DNA of 64,000 bases, taken from the NCBI GenBank assembly GCA_023957125.1, contig JAMLHL010000020.1, positions 1 through 64,000 on the forward strand. The letters run 5' to 3'. The notes under the pieces are model-generated. The model saw nothing but the letters and a program-made list of their open reading frames with translations. It did no database searches and was not told the origin of the DNA. This DNA is from Chitinophagaceae bacterium. Lineage in GTDB: Bacteria > Bacteroidota > Bacteroidia > Chitinophagales > Chitinophagaceae. Of this stretch, positions 1 to 7,918 are shown piece after piece. Position numbers and translations under genes: made by a program. The stretch's first letter is position 1. Every line of letters starts with the position of its first letter.

Positions 1-59
1 CTGCAACTTGGGCTAAAATCTCAAAGTAAAGGGTCAGCGGGGCAAAACATAGTACCAGC

Positions 60-102
60 AAAACCTGTCAGGTTGATGAAGAGAAATACAACCTGACAGT
101 TG
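60..102. repeat. Palindrome pair, ACCTG/CAGGT family
   Basis: The palindrome AACCTGTCAGGTT (62-74) is followed 14 bases later by CAACCTGACAGTTG (89-102). The two share the ACCTG/CAGGT core in opposite order. The same pair occurs near 40229-40286, and the core recurs eight times in the array at 38921-39466. The element lies just beyond the stop of the GLPGLI gene, so it could fold in the 3' end of that transcript. No T-run follows, so it is not a standard terminator. Confidence 0.7.
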
Positions 103-107
103 TGTCC

Positions 108-761
108 CTACAGGTTAATACTTTCCTGGTAAGTAAGTTCGCGATAACCGCTGACCGGGATTTTAAACCGTTGTATAGGTACCGGATCGAAAGTGACCTT
201 AGAGGCTGTGTACCGCACTTTCAGCTTACCTTCTGTGGACTCATATTCGAGCGGTAGCCCGGGCAGATTCCTGAACTGATAATTATAATCCTTATTCTCC
301 GTTACCATTTCGAGGGTATAGAATACGGTAAAGGAAGTGCCATCTTTTAATTTGGCTATCGCCTTCTGGCAGGTGTATCCAGCAATCGTTTTGGTTTCAT
401 TCGCCGGAGTGAAGGTGATACCCGCATATTTTTTATTCAAATCAGCCCAATCGTCTCTCGTCATGTGAATCAGGAGCTTCTGGTTGCCGTATTCTTTTAA
501 CACTACCCCGGTATTGGTTTTTGCATCCTGAATGGTAACAGTGGAGCCCAGCGGGCTGACCATTTCCGTGCGACTCTGGCTGCCTTTCAGATAAACGGTG
601 GTGGTAACACCGTCAAACATATCTGCAAGTTGGGGTTCCTTACTCCCGGTTTGTACCGTGATATCGTAAACGATCGTGCCTTCTGAAAATATCTTCTGCG
701 CCCGGACAAAGCCGCCGGCAACGAAGGCAATACTCAAAAGAAACCAAAATCTGCTGTACAT
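108..761 (-). CDS. GLPGLI family secreted protein
   Basis: A 217-residue protein with an N-terminal signal peptide (hydrophobic residues about 6-20, cleavage likely after VRA). The family is named for a short motif, seen here as RNLPGLPLEYE about 50 residues before the end. Family members are Bacteroidota envelope proteins of unknown function. An earlier segment, AGYTCQKA, matches the usual family pattern in which a conserved Gly-Tyr-x-Cys precedes the central strand. It lies 109 bases downstream of yidC on the same strand and may be read through from it. No lipobox cysteine is seen, so it is probably periplasmic or surface exposed. Family assignment is fairly secure; the role is unknown. Confidence 0.8.
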   Translation of the reverse strand: MYSRFWFLLSIAFVAGGFVRAQKIFSEGTIVYDITVQTGSKEPQLADMFDGVTTTVYLKGSQSRTEMVSPLGSTVTIQDAKTNTGVVLKEYGNQKLLIHMTRDDWADLNKKYAGITFTPANETKTIAGYTCQKAIAKLKDGTSFTVFYTLEMVTENKDYNYQFRNLPGLPLEYESTEGKLKVRYTASKVTFDPVPIQRFKIPVSGYRELTYQESINL

Positions 762-870
762 ACGCTACCTGTTAATGGGTTTATGGATAAAGATAACGAA
801 ATGCACTGCAAGGTTGTATGCCGGTTTACTAAAAAGCAGATATGTTAAAAAATATGAGGAACGAGCCGGA

Positions 871-2718
871 TTACCGTTTACCGCTCCCCTGCGACTTGTT
901 TTTAGACTGCTGCATCTGCCGTTGTGTTTCCTGCATCTGCTCCAGCCGTTCCTGCCATTTACTTTTGGTTTTCGGCTTCTTCTTATTCAATTCCAGTTGA
1001 GCCACTATCTTATCATGATCAATAATAAAGTTCTGGATAACATATTGAATAACAAGTGTGATCAGGTTGGATACCGTATAATACCAGGTAAGCGCCGAGG
1101 GCAATCCGTTAAAAATACCCAACAGCATAACCGGGAAAATATAGGGCATATATTTCATCATGGGATTATCCACGGTAGGAGTTTGCGACATGCTGTAAAC
1201 GGAAATCAAAAGACTGGTAACCGTAGCAAGTATGGTGAACAAACTGATATGATTACCATAAAAAGGGATATTAAAACTAAAATTGAGAATAGAGTCATAC
1301 GTAGAGAGATCCTGCGCCCATAAGAATCCCTTCCCTCTCAATTCGATGGTGGCATTAAAATAGCTGTACAACGAAAAGAAGATAGGGATCTGCAACAAAG
1401 CGGGAATACACCCCCCCAAAGGATTCACCCCTGCACTCCGGTACACCTTCATCTGCTCCATGGCATAAGCCTGCTGGTCGTCTTTATATTTGGCCTTCAG
1501 CGTTTCCAGCTCAGGGCGCAAGGCCCTCATTTTGGCCCCGCTCAGATAACTTTTATACAAGAGGGGGGAGGTAAGTACACGGATAAATATGGTGAGCAGG
1601 GCAATTACAATCCCGTAATTACTGAAAAATTTTGTAAAGAAATTAAACACCGGCATGATCAGCCACCGGTTCACATACTTCACAAAAGCATAGATCCCCT
1701 GACCAAGATTGATTACATTTTGCAAGCCCAAATCATAGCTTTTCAGAATATTATAGTCATTAGGTCCATAATACAATTGCAAGGGTACGGTGACACTATT
1801 GGCTGATGGAACCACCAATTGAAAGTTAGCCTTTGCCGCGGTAATTATCCCCGTGGAATCGTGGCTTTCGGAACATTGAATACTGCCCGAATTAAAACCA
1901 TTTTTTGCGATCAGTGTCGTATTAAAGAATTTTTGCTTGACGCTGAGCCACCGCACGGGGCTGTCAAACTGCTTGTCTGATGAGCGGCCGAGGGTAAAAT
2001 AATCATAATCATCCTTTGTCCAGTAGCCGATCTGGGTTTCTCTTTTTTCAATCACAATATCTTTTTCGTGCTGTTTTACTTCATCCTGCCACAAAAGATT
2101 GATACTGTTATTGGTAAGCAGCCGGCCGGCGCCTTCGATTTCTATATTCCAATCCAGCATATACTGGTTGTCGGGCAGGGAAAAGCGGTGAATAATGCCC
2201 TGGCCGGAGGAGTCCTTTAGCTGGTAAGTGACGGTTTGACTGCCATCCGTATTCCGGGTAACCGTACCATCATCAAAATACAGGTCGCTGATCTGGATTG
2301 ACCGGTTGGCTTCCGTATTCACGGGGTAGCTTAGTTTATCAAATCCCTGCTGCACCATTTTAACCGGCAGGCTGTCTACGGAATTGAATTTTTTCAATTC
2401 CACCAGTTTGGGCTGGGCGCCTTTATTGGAGAATGTGATCTTCACCAGTTCATTTTCCACCACTATTTCTTTCTCCGTGCCATTGACGGCTGTAACAAAC
2501 TGGCCGGCTGCGGCCACATTGCTTTCGGTAGCCAGTTTGACGGAATCCGCACGGGTGGCCACCGGATCCACCGCGGGCTGAAGGGCGGCTATGGAATCCT
2601 GGACATGCCTGGTTTCTCTCTCTACCTCCAGTTGGCCCCGGCGCGTAAAGTAAAAAAAACCAAGAAACATCAATGCCAGCAATACGAAACCGAGAATAGC
2701 ATTTTTATCAAACTGCAT
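871..2718 (-). CDS. yidC: Membrane protein insertase YidC
   Basis: A 615-residue inner-membrane insertase that works with or without SecYEG to insert membrane proteins. The order is: a first transmembrane helix (about 8-25), a large periplasmic beta-sandwich domain (about 80-335), then the conserved five-helix core (about 350-580). The core contains the cytoplasmic hairpin rich in Lys/Arg and the segment SAGVNPLGGCIPALLQIP typical of the family. The tail is basic and Gln-rich, as in other Bacteroidota YidC. Length fits the Gram-negative form. It follows pyrG on the same strand with 95 bases between and has its own promoter-like site there (2741-2748). Confidence 0.97.
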   Translation of the reverse strand: MQFDKNAILGFVLLALMFLGFFYFTRRGQLEVERETRHVQDSIAALQPAVDPVATRADSVKLATESNVAAAGQFVTAVNGTEKEIVVENELVKITFSNKGAQPKLVELKKFNSVDSLPVKMVQQGFDKLSYPVNTEANRSIQISDLYFDDGTVTRNTDGSQTVTYQLKDSSGQGIIHRFSLPDNQYMLDWNIEIEGAGRLLTNNSINLLWQDEVKQHEKDIVIEKRETQIGYWTKDDYDYFTLGRSSDKQFDSPVRWLSVKQKFFNTTLIAKNGFNSGSIQCSESHDSTGIITAAKANFQLVVPSANSVTVPLQLYYGPNDYNILKSYDLGLQNVINLGQGIYAFVKYVNRWLIMPVFNFFTKFFSNYGIVIALLTIFIRVLTSPLLYKSYLSGAKMRALRPELETLKAKYKDDQQAYAMEQMKVYRSAGVNPLGGCIPALLQIPIFFSLYSYFNATIELRGKGFLWAQDLSTYDSILNFSFNIPFYGNHISLFTILATVTSLLISVYSMSQTPTVDNPMMKYMPYIFPVMLLGIFNGLPSALTWYYTVSNLITLVIQYVIQNFIIDHDKIVAQLELNKKKPKTKSKWQERLEQMQETQRQMQQSKNKSQGSGKR

Positions 2719-2740
2719 GTTACCTTAAAATTTGAGTGGG

Positions 2741-2748
2741 CAAAGGTA
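2741..2748 (-). promoter_or_regulatory. yidC promoter -7 box
   Basis: TACCTTTG on the minus strand, a perfect TAnnTTTG, 23 bases before the yidC ATG. No TTTG -33 box is seen at the usual spacing. Confidence 0.55.
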
Positions 2749-2813
2749 ACACCTTTGAATAAACTTTAGGGGTGTAATACCAATTGTTTCAGCAAAAGAT
2801 AAAATGAGGCCGG

Positions 2814-4460
2814 TTATACGATTTCCCCCTGGAGAGAAGGCTTTTTCCTTGCATTTTTCTCTTCGGCAAAATCCTTGGCAGCGTTGATAAAGCTCACAAA
2901 TAGAGGATGGGGATTTTCCACGGTACTTTTTAATTCGGGGTGATACTGCACTCCTATAAAGTAAGGATGAGTGGGCAGCTCGATTATCTCCACAAGCCCG
3001 CTTTCGGGATTAAATCCACTGGCTATCAGGCCCTTTTCTTCAAAATCGGATAAATAAGCATTATTAAATTCCCAGCGATGACGATGCCTTTCGCTGATCA
3101 CCGCCGTACCATAAATACTCCGGGCCAAGGTGGCTTCCCTGAGTTCGCACGGATAAGCGCCCAGACGCATGGTACCGCCCTTAGCCGTAACTTTCTTCTG
3201 ATCGTCCATCAGGTCAATCACCGCGTTATTGGTATCCGGATCCATTTCTGTAGAATGGGCATCTTTAAGACCAAGCACATTCCTGGCAAATTCTATAACC
3301 GCCATTTGCATACCGAGGCAAATGCCCAGAAACGGCAACCCGTTTTCCCTTGCATACTTCACCGCCAGGATCTTCCCTTCAATACCCCTCATTCCAAATC
3401 CCGGGGCCACCAACAGCCCGTCCAGGTTACCCAGCTTCTCATCCACATTTTCCCGGGTGATGAATTCACTGTGGATATTCACCACATTCACACTGCATTC
3501 GTTCATCGCTCCGGCATGTACAAAAGCTTCGAGTATTGATTTATAAGCGTCCTGGAGCTCAATGTATTTTCCGATAAGACCAATATTCACCTTGCTCTTC
3601 GGGTATTTCAATTTATCTAAAAATTCTTTCCACCGGGTTAATTCAGGTTCATGATAATTGGTAATCGCCAGTTTTTTGAGACAAATCTGATCCAGTTTCT
3701 CCCGCATCATATTTAAAGGCACCTCATAAATCGTGGACGCATCGGCGGATTCAATCACCGAATCGGGTTTCACATTGCAGAACAGGGCAATTTTCCTCCG
3801 TATTTCCGGAGACAGGGGTCTTTCGGTACGGCAAACAATAATATCGGGATTTACGCCTTCCTGGCTCAGCAGCTTAACGCTGTGCTGGGTAGGCTTGGTT
3901 TTGAGCTCTTTGGCAGCCTTTAAATACGGTATCAGGGTGAGGTGCACCACCAGGCAATCTTCATCCGGAAGTTCCCACTGCAACTGGCGTACAGCCTCAA
4001 TGAAAGGCAGGCTTTCAATGTCGCCCACCGTACCTCCTAATTCAGTGATAACAATATCATGCCCTTCTTTCCCGAGCAACAGCATCCGTCTTTTTATTTC
4101 ATCGGTAATATGCGGCACCACCTGAACCGTTTTGCCCAGGTAAGCGCCTTCCCTTTCTTTATTAATAACCGTTTGATAAATACGGCCGGTGGTAACATTA
4201 TTAGCCTGCGAGGTAAAAATGTTCAGAAACCGTTCGTAATGTCCCAGATCCAGGTCGGTTTCGGCCCCATCCTCCGTTACATAGCACTCGCCATGTTCGT
4301 AAGGATTCAGCGTACCCGGATCCACATTAATATAGGGATCGAATTTTTGAATGGTTACTTTTAAGCCACGTGCCTGCAATAATTTAGCTAACGAAGCGGA
4401 AATGATGCCTTTGCCCAACGAAGAAGTTACGCCCCCGGTAACAAAAATATATTTAGCCAT
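2814..4460 (-). CDS. pyrG: CTP synthase
   Basis: A 548-residue enzyme converting UTP, ATP and glutamine to CTP. The N-terminal synthetase domain (about 1-270) shows the P-loop-like VTGGVTSSLGKG and the ELGGTVGDIES segment. The C-terminal class I glutamine amidotransferase domain (about 300-535) shows the nucleophile elbow GICLGMQ with its Cys, and the late HPE motif of the catalytic triad; RHRHRWEFN precedes it. Length is normal. It sits downstream of nusG beyond a strong terminator and about 190 more bases, so it is probably transcribed separately. Finding pyrG where rplK is usually found is the odd point. Confidence 0.98.
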   Translation of the reverse strand: MAKYIFVTGGVTSSLGKGIISASLAKLLQARGLKVTIQKFDPYINVDPGTLNPYEHGECYVTEDGAETDLDLGHYERFLNIFTSQANNVTTGRIYQTVINKEREGAYLGKTVQVVPHITDEIKRRMLLLGKEGHDIVITELGGTVGDIESLPFIEAVRQLQWELPDEDCLVVHLTLIPYLKAAKELKTKPTQHSVKLLSQEGVNPDIIVCRTERPLSPEIRRKIALFCNVKPDSVIESADASTIYEVPLNMMREKLDQICLKKLAITNYHEPELTRWKEFLDKLKYPKSKVNIGLIGKYIELQDAYKSILEAFVHAGAMNECSVNVVNIHSEFITRENVDEKLGNLDGLLVAPGFGMRGIEGKILAVKYARENGLPFLGICLGMQMAVIEFARNVLGLKDAHSTEMDPDTNNAVIDLMDDQKKVTAKGGTMRLGAYPCELREATLARSIYGTAVISERHRHRWEFNNAYLSDFEEKGLIASGFNPESGLVEIIELPTHPYFIGVQYHPELKSTVENPHPLFVSFINAAKDFAEEKNARKKPSLQGEIV

Positions 4461-4651
4461 GGCTCAAAACGGTTAAATCATTTTTTAAACTGTTTAAAAA
4501 AAATATTGCTATCCGAACTGGATAGTCAACCTGATAAATGACCTGTAATATGGAAGATAAATATTAAGAGGTCATGCAAAACTACTGTTTTTTATTCCGA
4601 AAAACGATGCCTAAAACCAGGAAATGTGGATAAAAGTTCATAACCGTGCAT

Positions 4652-4676
4652 AAAAAACCCGCCTGGATGGCGGGTT
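4652..4676 (-). terminator. Intrinsic terminator after nusG
   Basis: On the minus strand AACCCGCC pairs with GGCGGGTT (eight perfect pairs, five-base loop) and is followed by a T-run. It lies 25 bases beyond the nusG stop and closes the tRNA-Trp-secE-nusG transcript. Confidence 0.9.
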
Positions 4677-4700
4677 GGGAGTATTATTTTTAAATATAAA

Positions 4701-5264
4701 TTATGCTATTTTTTCTACCTGCATATAATTCAGCTCAACAGGGGTAGCTCTGCCAAAGATTTTTACATTCACCTTGAGTTTCTTTTTCTCATCATTTACC
4801 TCTTCTATCACACCGTTAAAATCATTAAAAGGACCATCTATTATTTTAATGGTTTCCCCCACAATAAACGGCTCGCTCATAGTCACTCCGCCATCACTCA
4901 TTTCATCCACTTTACCCAGCATCTTATTTACCTCCGCTTTGCGTAAAGCAACAGGGTTTTCTTTGCCTAAAAAATGAATAACGTTATTGGTATTCCTGAT
5001 ACTGGAAATAATTTCATCATTTAGTTTACCCGGCTCTACTTCTATCATTACATAGCCCGGATAGAAGTTTCTTTCTCTCATCACTTTTTTCCCGTTCTGC
5101 ACTTTATATACTTTCTCCACCGGAAGAAAAACCTGTTTTACAATTTTTCCCCATTCACTACGGGCAATTTCTTTATCGAGGTATTCCTTTACCTTTTTTT
5201 CCTTCCCGCTCACTACGCGCAACACATACCACTTGGTTTCCTGTTCGTTAACGATTTCTTCCAT
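4701..5264 (-). CDS. nusG: Transcription termination/antitermination factor NusG
   Basis: A 187-residue factor that binds RNA polymerase, suppresses pausing and couples it to Rho or the ribosome. The NGN domain (about 10-125) shows WYVLRVVSGKEKKV and the FYPGYVMIE signature. The C-terminal KOW domain contains VGETIKIIDGPF. The start overlaps the secE stop (TAATG), so translation is coupled. Normally rplK, rplA, rplJ, rplL and rpoBC follow nusG in this phylum; here a terminator and then pyrG follow instead. Confidence 0.97.
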   Translation of the reverse strand: MEEIVNEQETKWYVLRVVSGKEKKVKEYLDKEIARSEWGKIVKQVFLPVEKVYKVQNGKKVMRERNFYPGYVMIEVEPGKLNDEIISSIRNTNNVIHFLGKENPVALRKAEVNKMLGKVDEMSDGGVTMSEPFIVGETIKIIDGPFNDFNGVIEEVNDEKKKLKVNVKIFGRATPVELNYMQVEKIA

Positions 5265-5461
5265 TATTTTTTAAATAAGGAGTAAACAAATTTCAATACC
5301 GAATTACTGGCAAAGTCCATGACCCAAACCAAAGCAGTTATAATAACAGTGGTTATTAATACAATGGTAGTGGACTGCTGCAATTGCTGCCAGTTGGGCC
5401 AGGTCACCTTCTCCACCAATTCATGATACGAATCTTTAAAGAAAGTACTTATTTTATTCAT
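5264..5461 (-). CDS. secE: Preprotein translocase subunit SecE
   Basis: A 65-residue single-span subunit of the SecYEG channel. The short amphipathic region carries the hallmark EKVTWPNWQQL, followed by one transmembrane helix (about 32-55). Length is normal for the short, non-proteobacterial type. It lies about 100 bases after tRNA-Trp and overlaps nusG by one base, the usual tRNA-Trp-secE-nusG order. Confidence 0.96.
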   Translation of the reverse strand: MNKISTFFKDSYHELVEKVTWPNWQQLQQSTTIVLITTVIITALVWVMDFASNSVLKFVYSLFKK

Positions 5462-5563
5462 CCGTATATTTTTAATTTTTACATTCTTGCCGGATGGAAC
5501 GCCCTTTGTTCGTTTACTTGTGTGAAAAAACAGATGGACATTTCATACCATTATCACTCGGGG

Positions 5564-5634
5564 CACGGGCGCAAGGATTCGAACCCTGATCAAAGGTTTT
5601 GGAGACCTCTATTCTACCATTGAACTACGCCCGT
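5564..5634 (-). tRNA. tRNA-Trp (CCA)
   Basis: A cloverleaf reads on the minus strand. The acceptor ACGGGCG pairs perfectly with CGCCCGT, the anticodon loop CTCCAAA gives CCA, and the T-loop is TTCGAAT. The discriminator is G. The 3' CCA is not encoded (CCC is present). Confidence 0.96.
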
Positions 5635-5641
5635 AAGAAAG

Positions 5642-5678
5642 CTAAAAGCTATCCCGCATCGGGCGGAACAGCTTTTAG
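5642..5678 (-). other. Leader hairpin before tRNA-Trp
   Basis: CTAAAAGCT and AGCTTTTAG form a nine-pair perfect stem, with an inner CCGC/GCGG stem. It occupies nearly the whole stretch between the presumed start site (about 5683) and the tRNA, ending eight bases before the tRNA. It may guide 5' processing or act as an attenuator; the T-run is weak (CTTTCTT). Confidence 0.55.
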
Positions 5679-5689
5679 TTATTATATTC

Positions 5690-5697
5690 AAAGATAA
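5690..5697 (-). promoter_or_regulatory. Promoter -7 box for tRNA-Trp-secE-nusG
   Basis: TATCTTTG on the minus strand, a perfect TAnnTTTG, about 55 bases before the tRNA. A CTTG lies 15 bases upstream, shorter than the usual spacer. Confidence 0.6.
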
Positions 5698-5763
5698 CTA
5701 ATTATCTTTTACAAGAGCCACTTTTGGCGGGTGTATCCCGAACTTTTGCTCCATTTGTGGCAT

Positions 5764-5826
5764 TCCGGTCGGTGCGGACAACAACCGGAAGTGAGTTCCA
5801 CAGGCGGATGATGTCTCACCCGCCTG
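5764..5826 (-). terminator. Two hairpins downstream of tuf
   Basis: CAGGCGG/CCGCCTG (5801-5826) and TTCCGGT/ACCGGAA (5764-5790) lie 41-103 bases past the tuf stop. Neither has a T-run, so these are either non-canonical terminators or 3' end stabilisers. The rest of 5635-5866 holds the tRNA-Trp promoter and leader hairpin; no gene is seen. Confidence 0.4.
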
Positions 5827-5866
5827 CAAAAATATGGAATGCACCCCTAAGCTATCGGCTAAAAGC

Positions 5867-7054
5867 TTATTTCACAACTTCAGTTACCTGACCTGCACCC
5901 ACGGTACGTCCTCCCTCGCGGATAGCGAATTTCAGTCCTTTTTCCATAGCGATGGGATGGATCAATTTTACAGAAAGGGAAGTGTTGTCGCCAGGCATCA
6001 CCATTTCCGTCCCTGCGGGTAGTTCCACCTCACCGGTAACGTCGGTAGTTCTGAAATAGAACTGCGGACGGTATTTGTTGAAGAAAGGCGTATGACGTCC
6101 TCCTTCCTCTTTGCTCAATACATATACTTCCCCTTTAAATTCGGTATGGGGGGTGATGGAACCCGGTTTACAAATGACCATACCACGGCGGATCTGGGTT
6201 TTTTCAATACCACGAAGCAGTAAACCTGCATTGTCGCCGGCTTCTCCTTCGTCCAGTAATTTACGGAACATTTCAACGCCGGTAACGGTAGAAGTCAGGG
6301 GTTTTTCAATCAAACCAACGATTTCCACCGGGTCCTGGATTTTAACGCGTCCTCTTTCAATACGGCCGGTAGCAACTGTACCACGCCCGGTGATGGAGAA
6401 TACGTCTTCCACACTCATCAGGAATGGTAAATCAACCGGACGGGGAGGCAACGGAATGTACTCGTCCACCGCTTTCATTAATTCTTCAACAGCGCCTACC
6501 CATTTTGCATCGCCGGCCAGCGCTCCGGTAGCAGAGCCTTTTATAATAGGAGTATTATCTCCGTCAAAACTATTTTTAGTCAACAACTCACGGATTTCCA
6601 TTTCCACCAGTTCCAGTAATTCGGGGTCATCCACCAGGTCAACTTTATTCATAAATACCACCATGCGGGGCACGCCTACCTGGCGGGCCAACAGGATATG
6701 TTCCCTGGTTTGAGGCATAGGACCATCGGTAGCAGCCACAACCAGAATAGCGCCATCCATCTGTGCGGCACCCGTAATCATATTTTTTACATAGTCAGCG
6801 TGACCAGGACAGTCAACGTGAGCATAGTGCCTGTTTTCTGTTTGATACTCCACATGGGCGGTATTAATGGTGATACCCCTTTCTTTTTCTTCGGGAGCAC
6901 CATCAATGTCCGCATATTTTCTTGCTTCGGCCATTCCTTTTTTAGAAAGTACTTCCGTAATGGCAGCAGTAAGCGTGGTTTTTCCATGGTCAACGTGACC
7001 AATGGTTCCAATGTTAACGTGAGGTTTGTCCCTCTTGAAGGTCTCTTTTGACAT
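5867..7054 (-). CDS. tuf: Elongation factor Tu
   Basis: A 395-residue GTPase delivering aminoacyl-tRNA to the ribosome. All G motifs are present: GHVDHGKT (about 19-26), DCPGHADY (about 81-88), NKVD (about 136-139) and the SATG-like GSATGAL. Domains 2 and 3 follow at normal length, ending in GAGQVTEVVK. The gene lies between tRNA-Thr(GGT) upstream and tRNA-Trp downstream, a Bacteroidota arrangement. The 126 bases between tRNA-Thr and tuf contain no perfect promoter; tuf is probably carried at least partly on the tRNA cluster transcript. Confidence 0.98.
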   Translation of the reverse strand: MSKETFKRDKPHVNIGTIGHVDHGKTTLTAAITEVLSKKGMAEARKYADIDGAPEEKERGITINTAHVEYQTENRHYAHVDCPGHADYVKNMITGAAQMDGAILVVAATDGPMPQTREHILLARQVGVPRMVVFMNKVDLVDDPELLELVEMEIRELLTKNSFDGDNTPIIKGSATGALAGDAKWVGAVEELMKAVDEYIPLPPRPVDLPFLMSVEDVFSITGRGTVATGRIERGRVKIQDPVEIVGLIEKPLTSTVTGVEMFRKLLDEGEAGDNAGLLLRGIEKTQIRRGMVICKPGSITPHTEFKGEVYVLSKEEGGRHTPFFNKYRPQFYFRTTDVTGEVELPAGTEMVMPGDNTSLSVKLIHPIAMEKGLKFAIREGGRTVGAGQVTEVVK

Positions 7055-7180
7055 CTGTTATCTGTTTTTAAGTTGCGGTTTAAAAATTGTAGCTGCATCC
7101 CGCAAACATGATATTATACAGGCTGCAAACTGGTTTGCTTTAGATATAATCTCCCTTTTCAGGGTATTTTTTAATTTCTG

Positions 7181-7252
7181 AGCCGTTGATGAGACTTGAA
7201 CTCACGACCTCGTCCTTACCAAGGACGTGCTCTACCACTGAGCTACAACGGC
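7181..7252 (-). tRNA. tRNA-Thr (GGT)
   Basis: The acceptor GCCGTTG pairs with CAACGGC. The anticodon stem CGTCC/GGACG encloses loop TTGGTAA (anticodon GGT), and the T-arm is GTGAG-TTCAAGT-CTCAT. The discriminator is T and the CCA is not encoded. Two partial copies lie immediately 5' of it. Confidence 0.95.
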
Positions 7253-7299
7253 TGATATAGCTAATGTGAGAGCTATCTTCTTCATCCCACATCTTTTAA

Positions 7300-7354
7300 G
7301 AACTCACGACCTTCCCGCCCAAAGCGGGATGCTCTACCACTGAGCTACAACGGC
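7300..7354 (-). pseudogene. tRNA-Thr-like remnant, copy 1
   Basis: The 5' part (GCCGTTG acceptor strand, D-arm, positions to GAGCA) is identical to tRNA-Thr(GGT). The anticodon arm is replaced by TCCCG-CTTTGGG-CGGGA, and sequence identity ends at GTGAGTTC, so the 3' T-stem and acceptor strand are missing. The arm resembles a tRNA-Pro(TGG) arm lacking two bases (inference). A spacer of about 50 bases, containing an ATAGCT/AGCTAT hairpin, separates it from the real tRNA. Confidence 0.8.
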
Positions 7355-7403
7355 TGATATAGCTAATGTGAGAGCTATCTTCTTCATCCCACATCTCTTT
7401 TAA

Positions 7404-7458
7404 GAACTCACGACCTTCCCGCCCAAAGCGGGATGCTCTACCACTGAGCTACAACGGC
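7404..7458 (-). pseudogene. tRNA-Thr-like remnant, copy 2
   Basis: Same sequence as copy 1 over the tRNA-like part, 104 bases away. The spacer between the copies is also repeated and differs by a CT insertion. The copies thus form a tandem array of about 103 bases per unit that ends in the functional tRNA-Thr(GGT). Confidence 0.8.
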
Positions 7459-7464
7459 GATCTC

Positions 7465-7538
7465 AGTTTAAGAGTTTTCAGTTTGTAGTTCCCGGTTGAC
7501 CCAACTTCAAAACCGCAAACTGTAAACGCCAAACCCAA
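7465..7538. repeat. Heptad array with inverted second arm
   Basis: Consecutive 7-mers GTTTTCA, GTTTGTA, GTTCCCG, GTTGACC are followed at once by the inverse series AACTTCA, AAACCGC, AAACTGT, AAACGCC, AAACCCA. The two arms can pair (for example CAGTTTG with CAAACTG). The array fills the spacer between the remnant copies and tRNA-Gly. No coding capacity. Confidence 0.65.
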
Positions 7539-7539
7539 G

Positions 7540-7612
7540 AGCGGGAGACCGGGCTCGAACCGGCCACCTATAGCTTGGAAGGCTATCGCTCTACCAAATG
7601 AGCTACTCCCGC
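7540..7612 (-). tRNA. tRNA-Gly (TCC)
   Basis: The acceptor GCGGGAG pairs with CTCCCGC. The anticodon stem ATAGC/GCTAT encloses loop CTTCCAA (anticodon TCC), and the T-loop is TTCGAGC. Discriminator T; CCA not encoded. Confidence 0.96.
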
Positions 7613-7617
7613 TTATT

Positions 7618-7748
7618 AATTTGAAAATTTGAAAATAAGTCAATTTGAAAATTTCCCCTCATTTTCGATTTCAAAATTGCAAAGAACTTACTGCTTTCAG
7701 AAGATGCATCATTTTCAAATCTTCAAATTGATACATTTTCAAATTATC
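7618..7748. repeat. Octad repeats with inverted arm between tRNA-Gly and tRNA-Tyr
   Basis: ATTTGAAA recurs in an 8-bp period (three copies plus two diverged units, about 7618-7660). The inverse TTTCAAAT/CTTCAAAT series follows at about 7710-7748. The arms can form a large AT-rich hairpin in the tRNA precursor. No gene is seen. Confidence 0.6.
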
Positions 7749-7751
7749 ACG

Positions 7752-7834
7752 TGGGCAAGGATGGATTCGAACCACCGAACTCCGAAGAGGACAGATTTAC
7801 AGTCTGTTGCCGTTGGCCACTTGGCTACTTGCCC
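7752..7834 (-). tRNA. tRNA-Tyr (GTA)
   Basis: The acceptor GGGCAAG pairs with CTTGCCC and the anticodon loop CTGTAAA gives GTA. It has the long variable arm expected of bacterial tRNA-Tyr (83 bases in all). Discriminator A; CCA not encoded. Confidence 0.96.
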
Positions 7835-7918
7835 AAAACAATGTATAAGCCCGTAATATACAATTCCTATGATGACGATGGCCCCATGAACCCATCTCGT
7901 AAAAACCGTAAAACTCCG

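Noticed and set aside
6111..6713. Long open frame opposite tuf (200 codons)
   Set aside because: It is a codon-bias shadow of EF-Tu in the complementary strand, with Ser/Thr-rich low-information translation and no start signal. Similar shadows opposite pyrG, the PKD gene and the M32 gene were also dropped.
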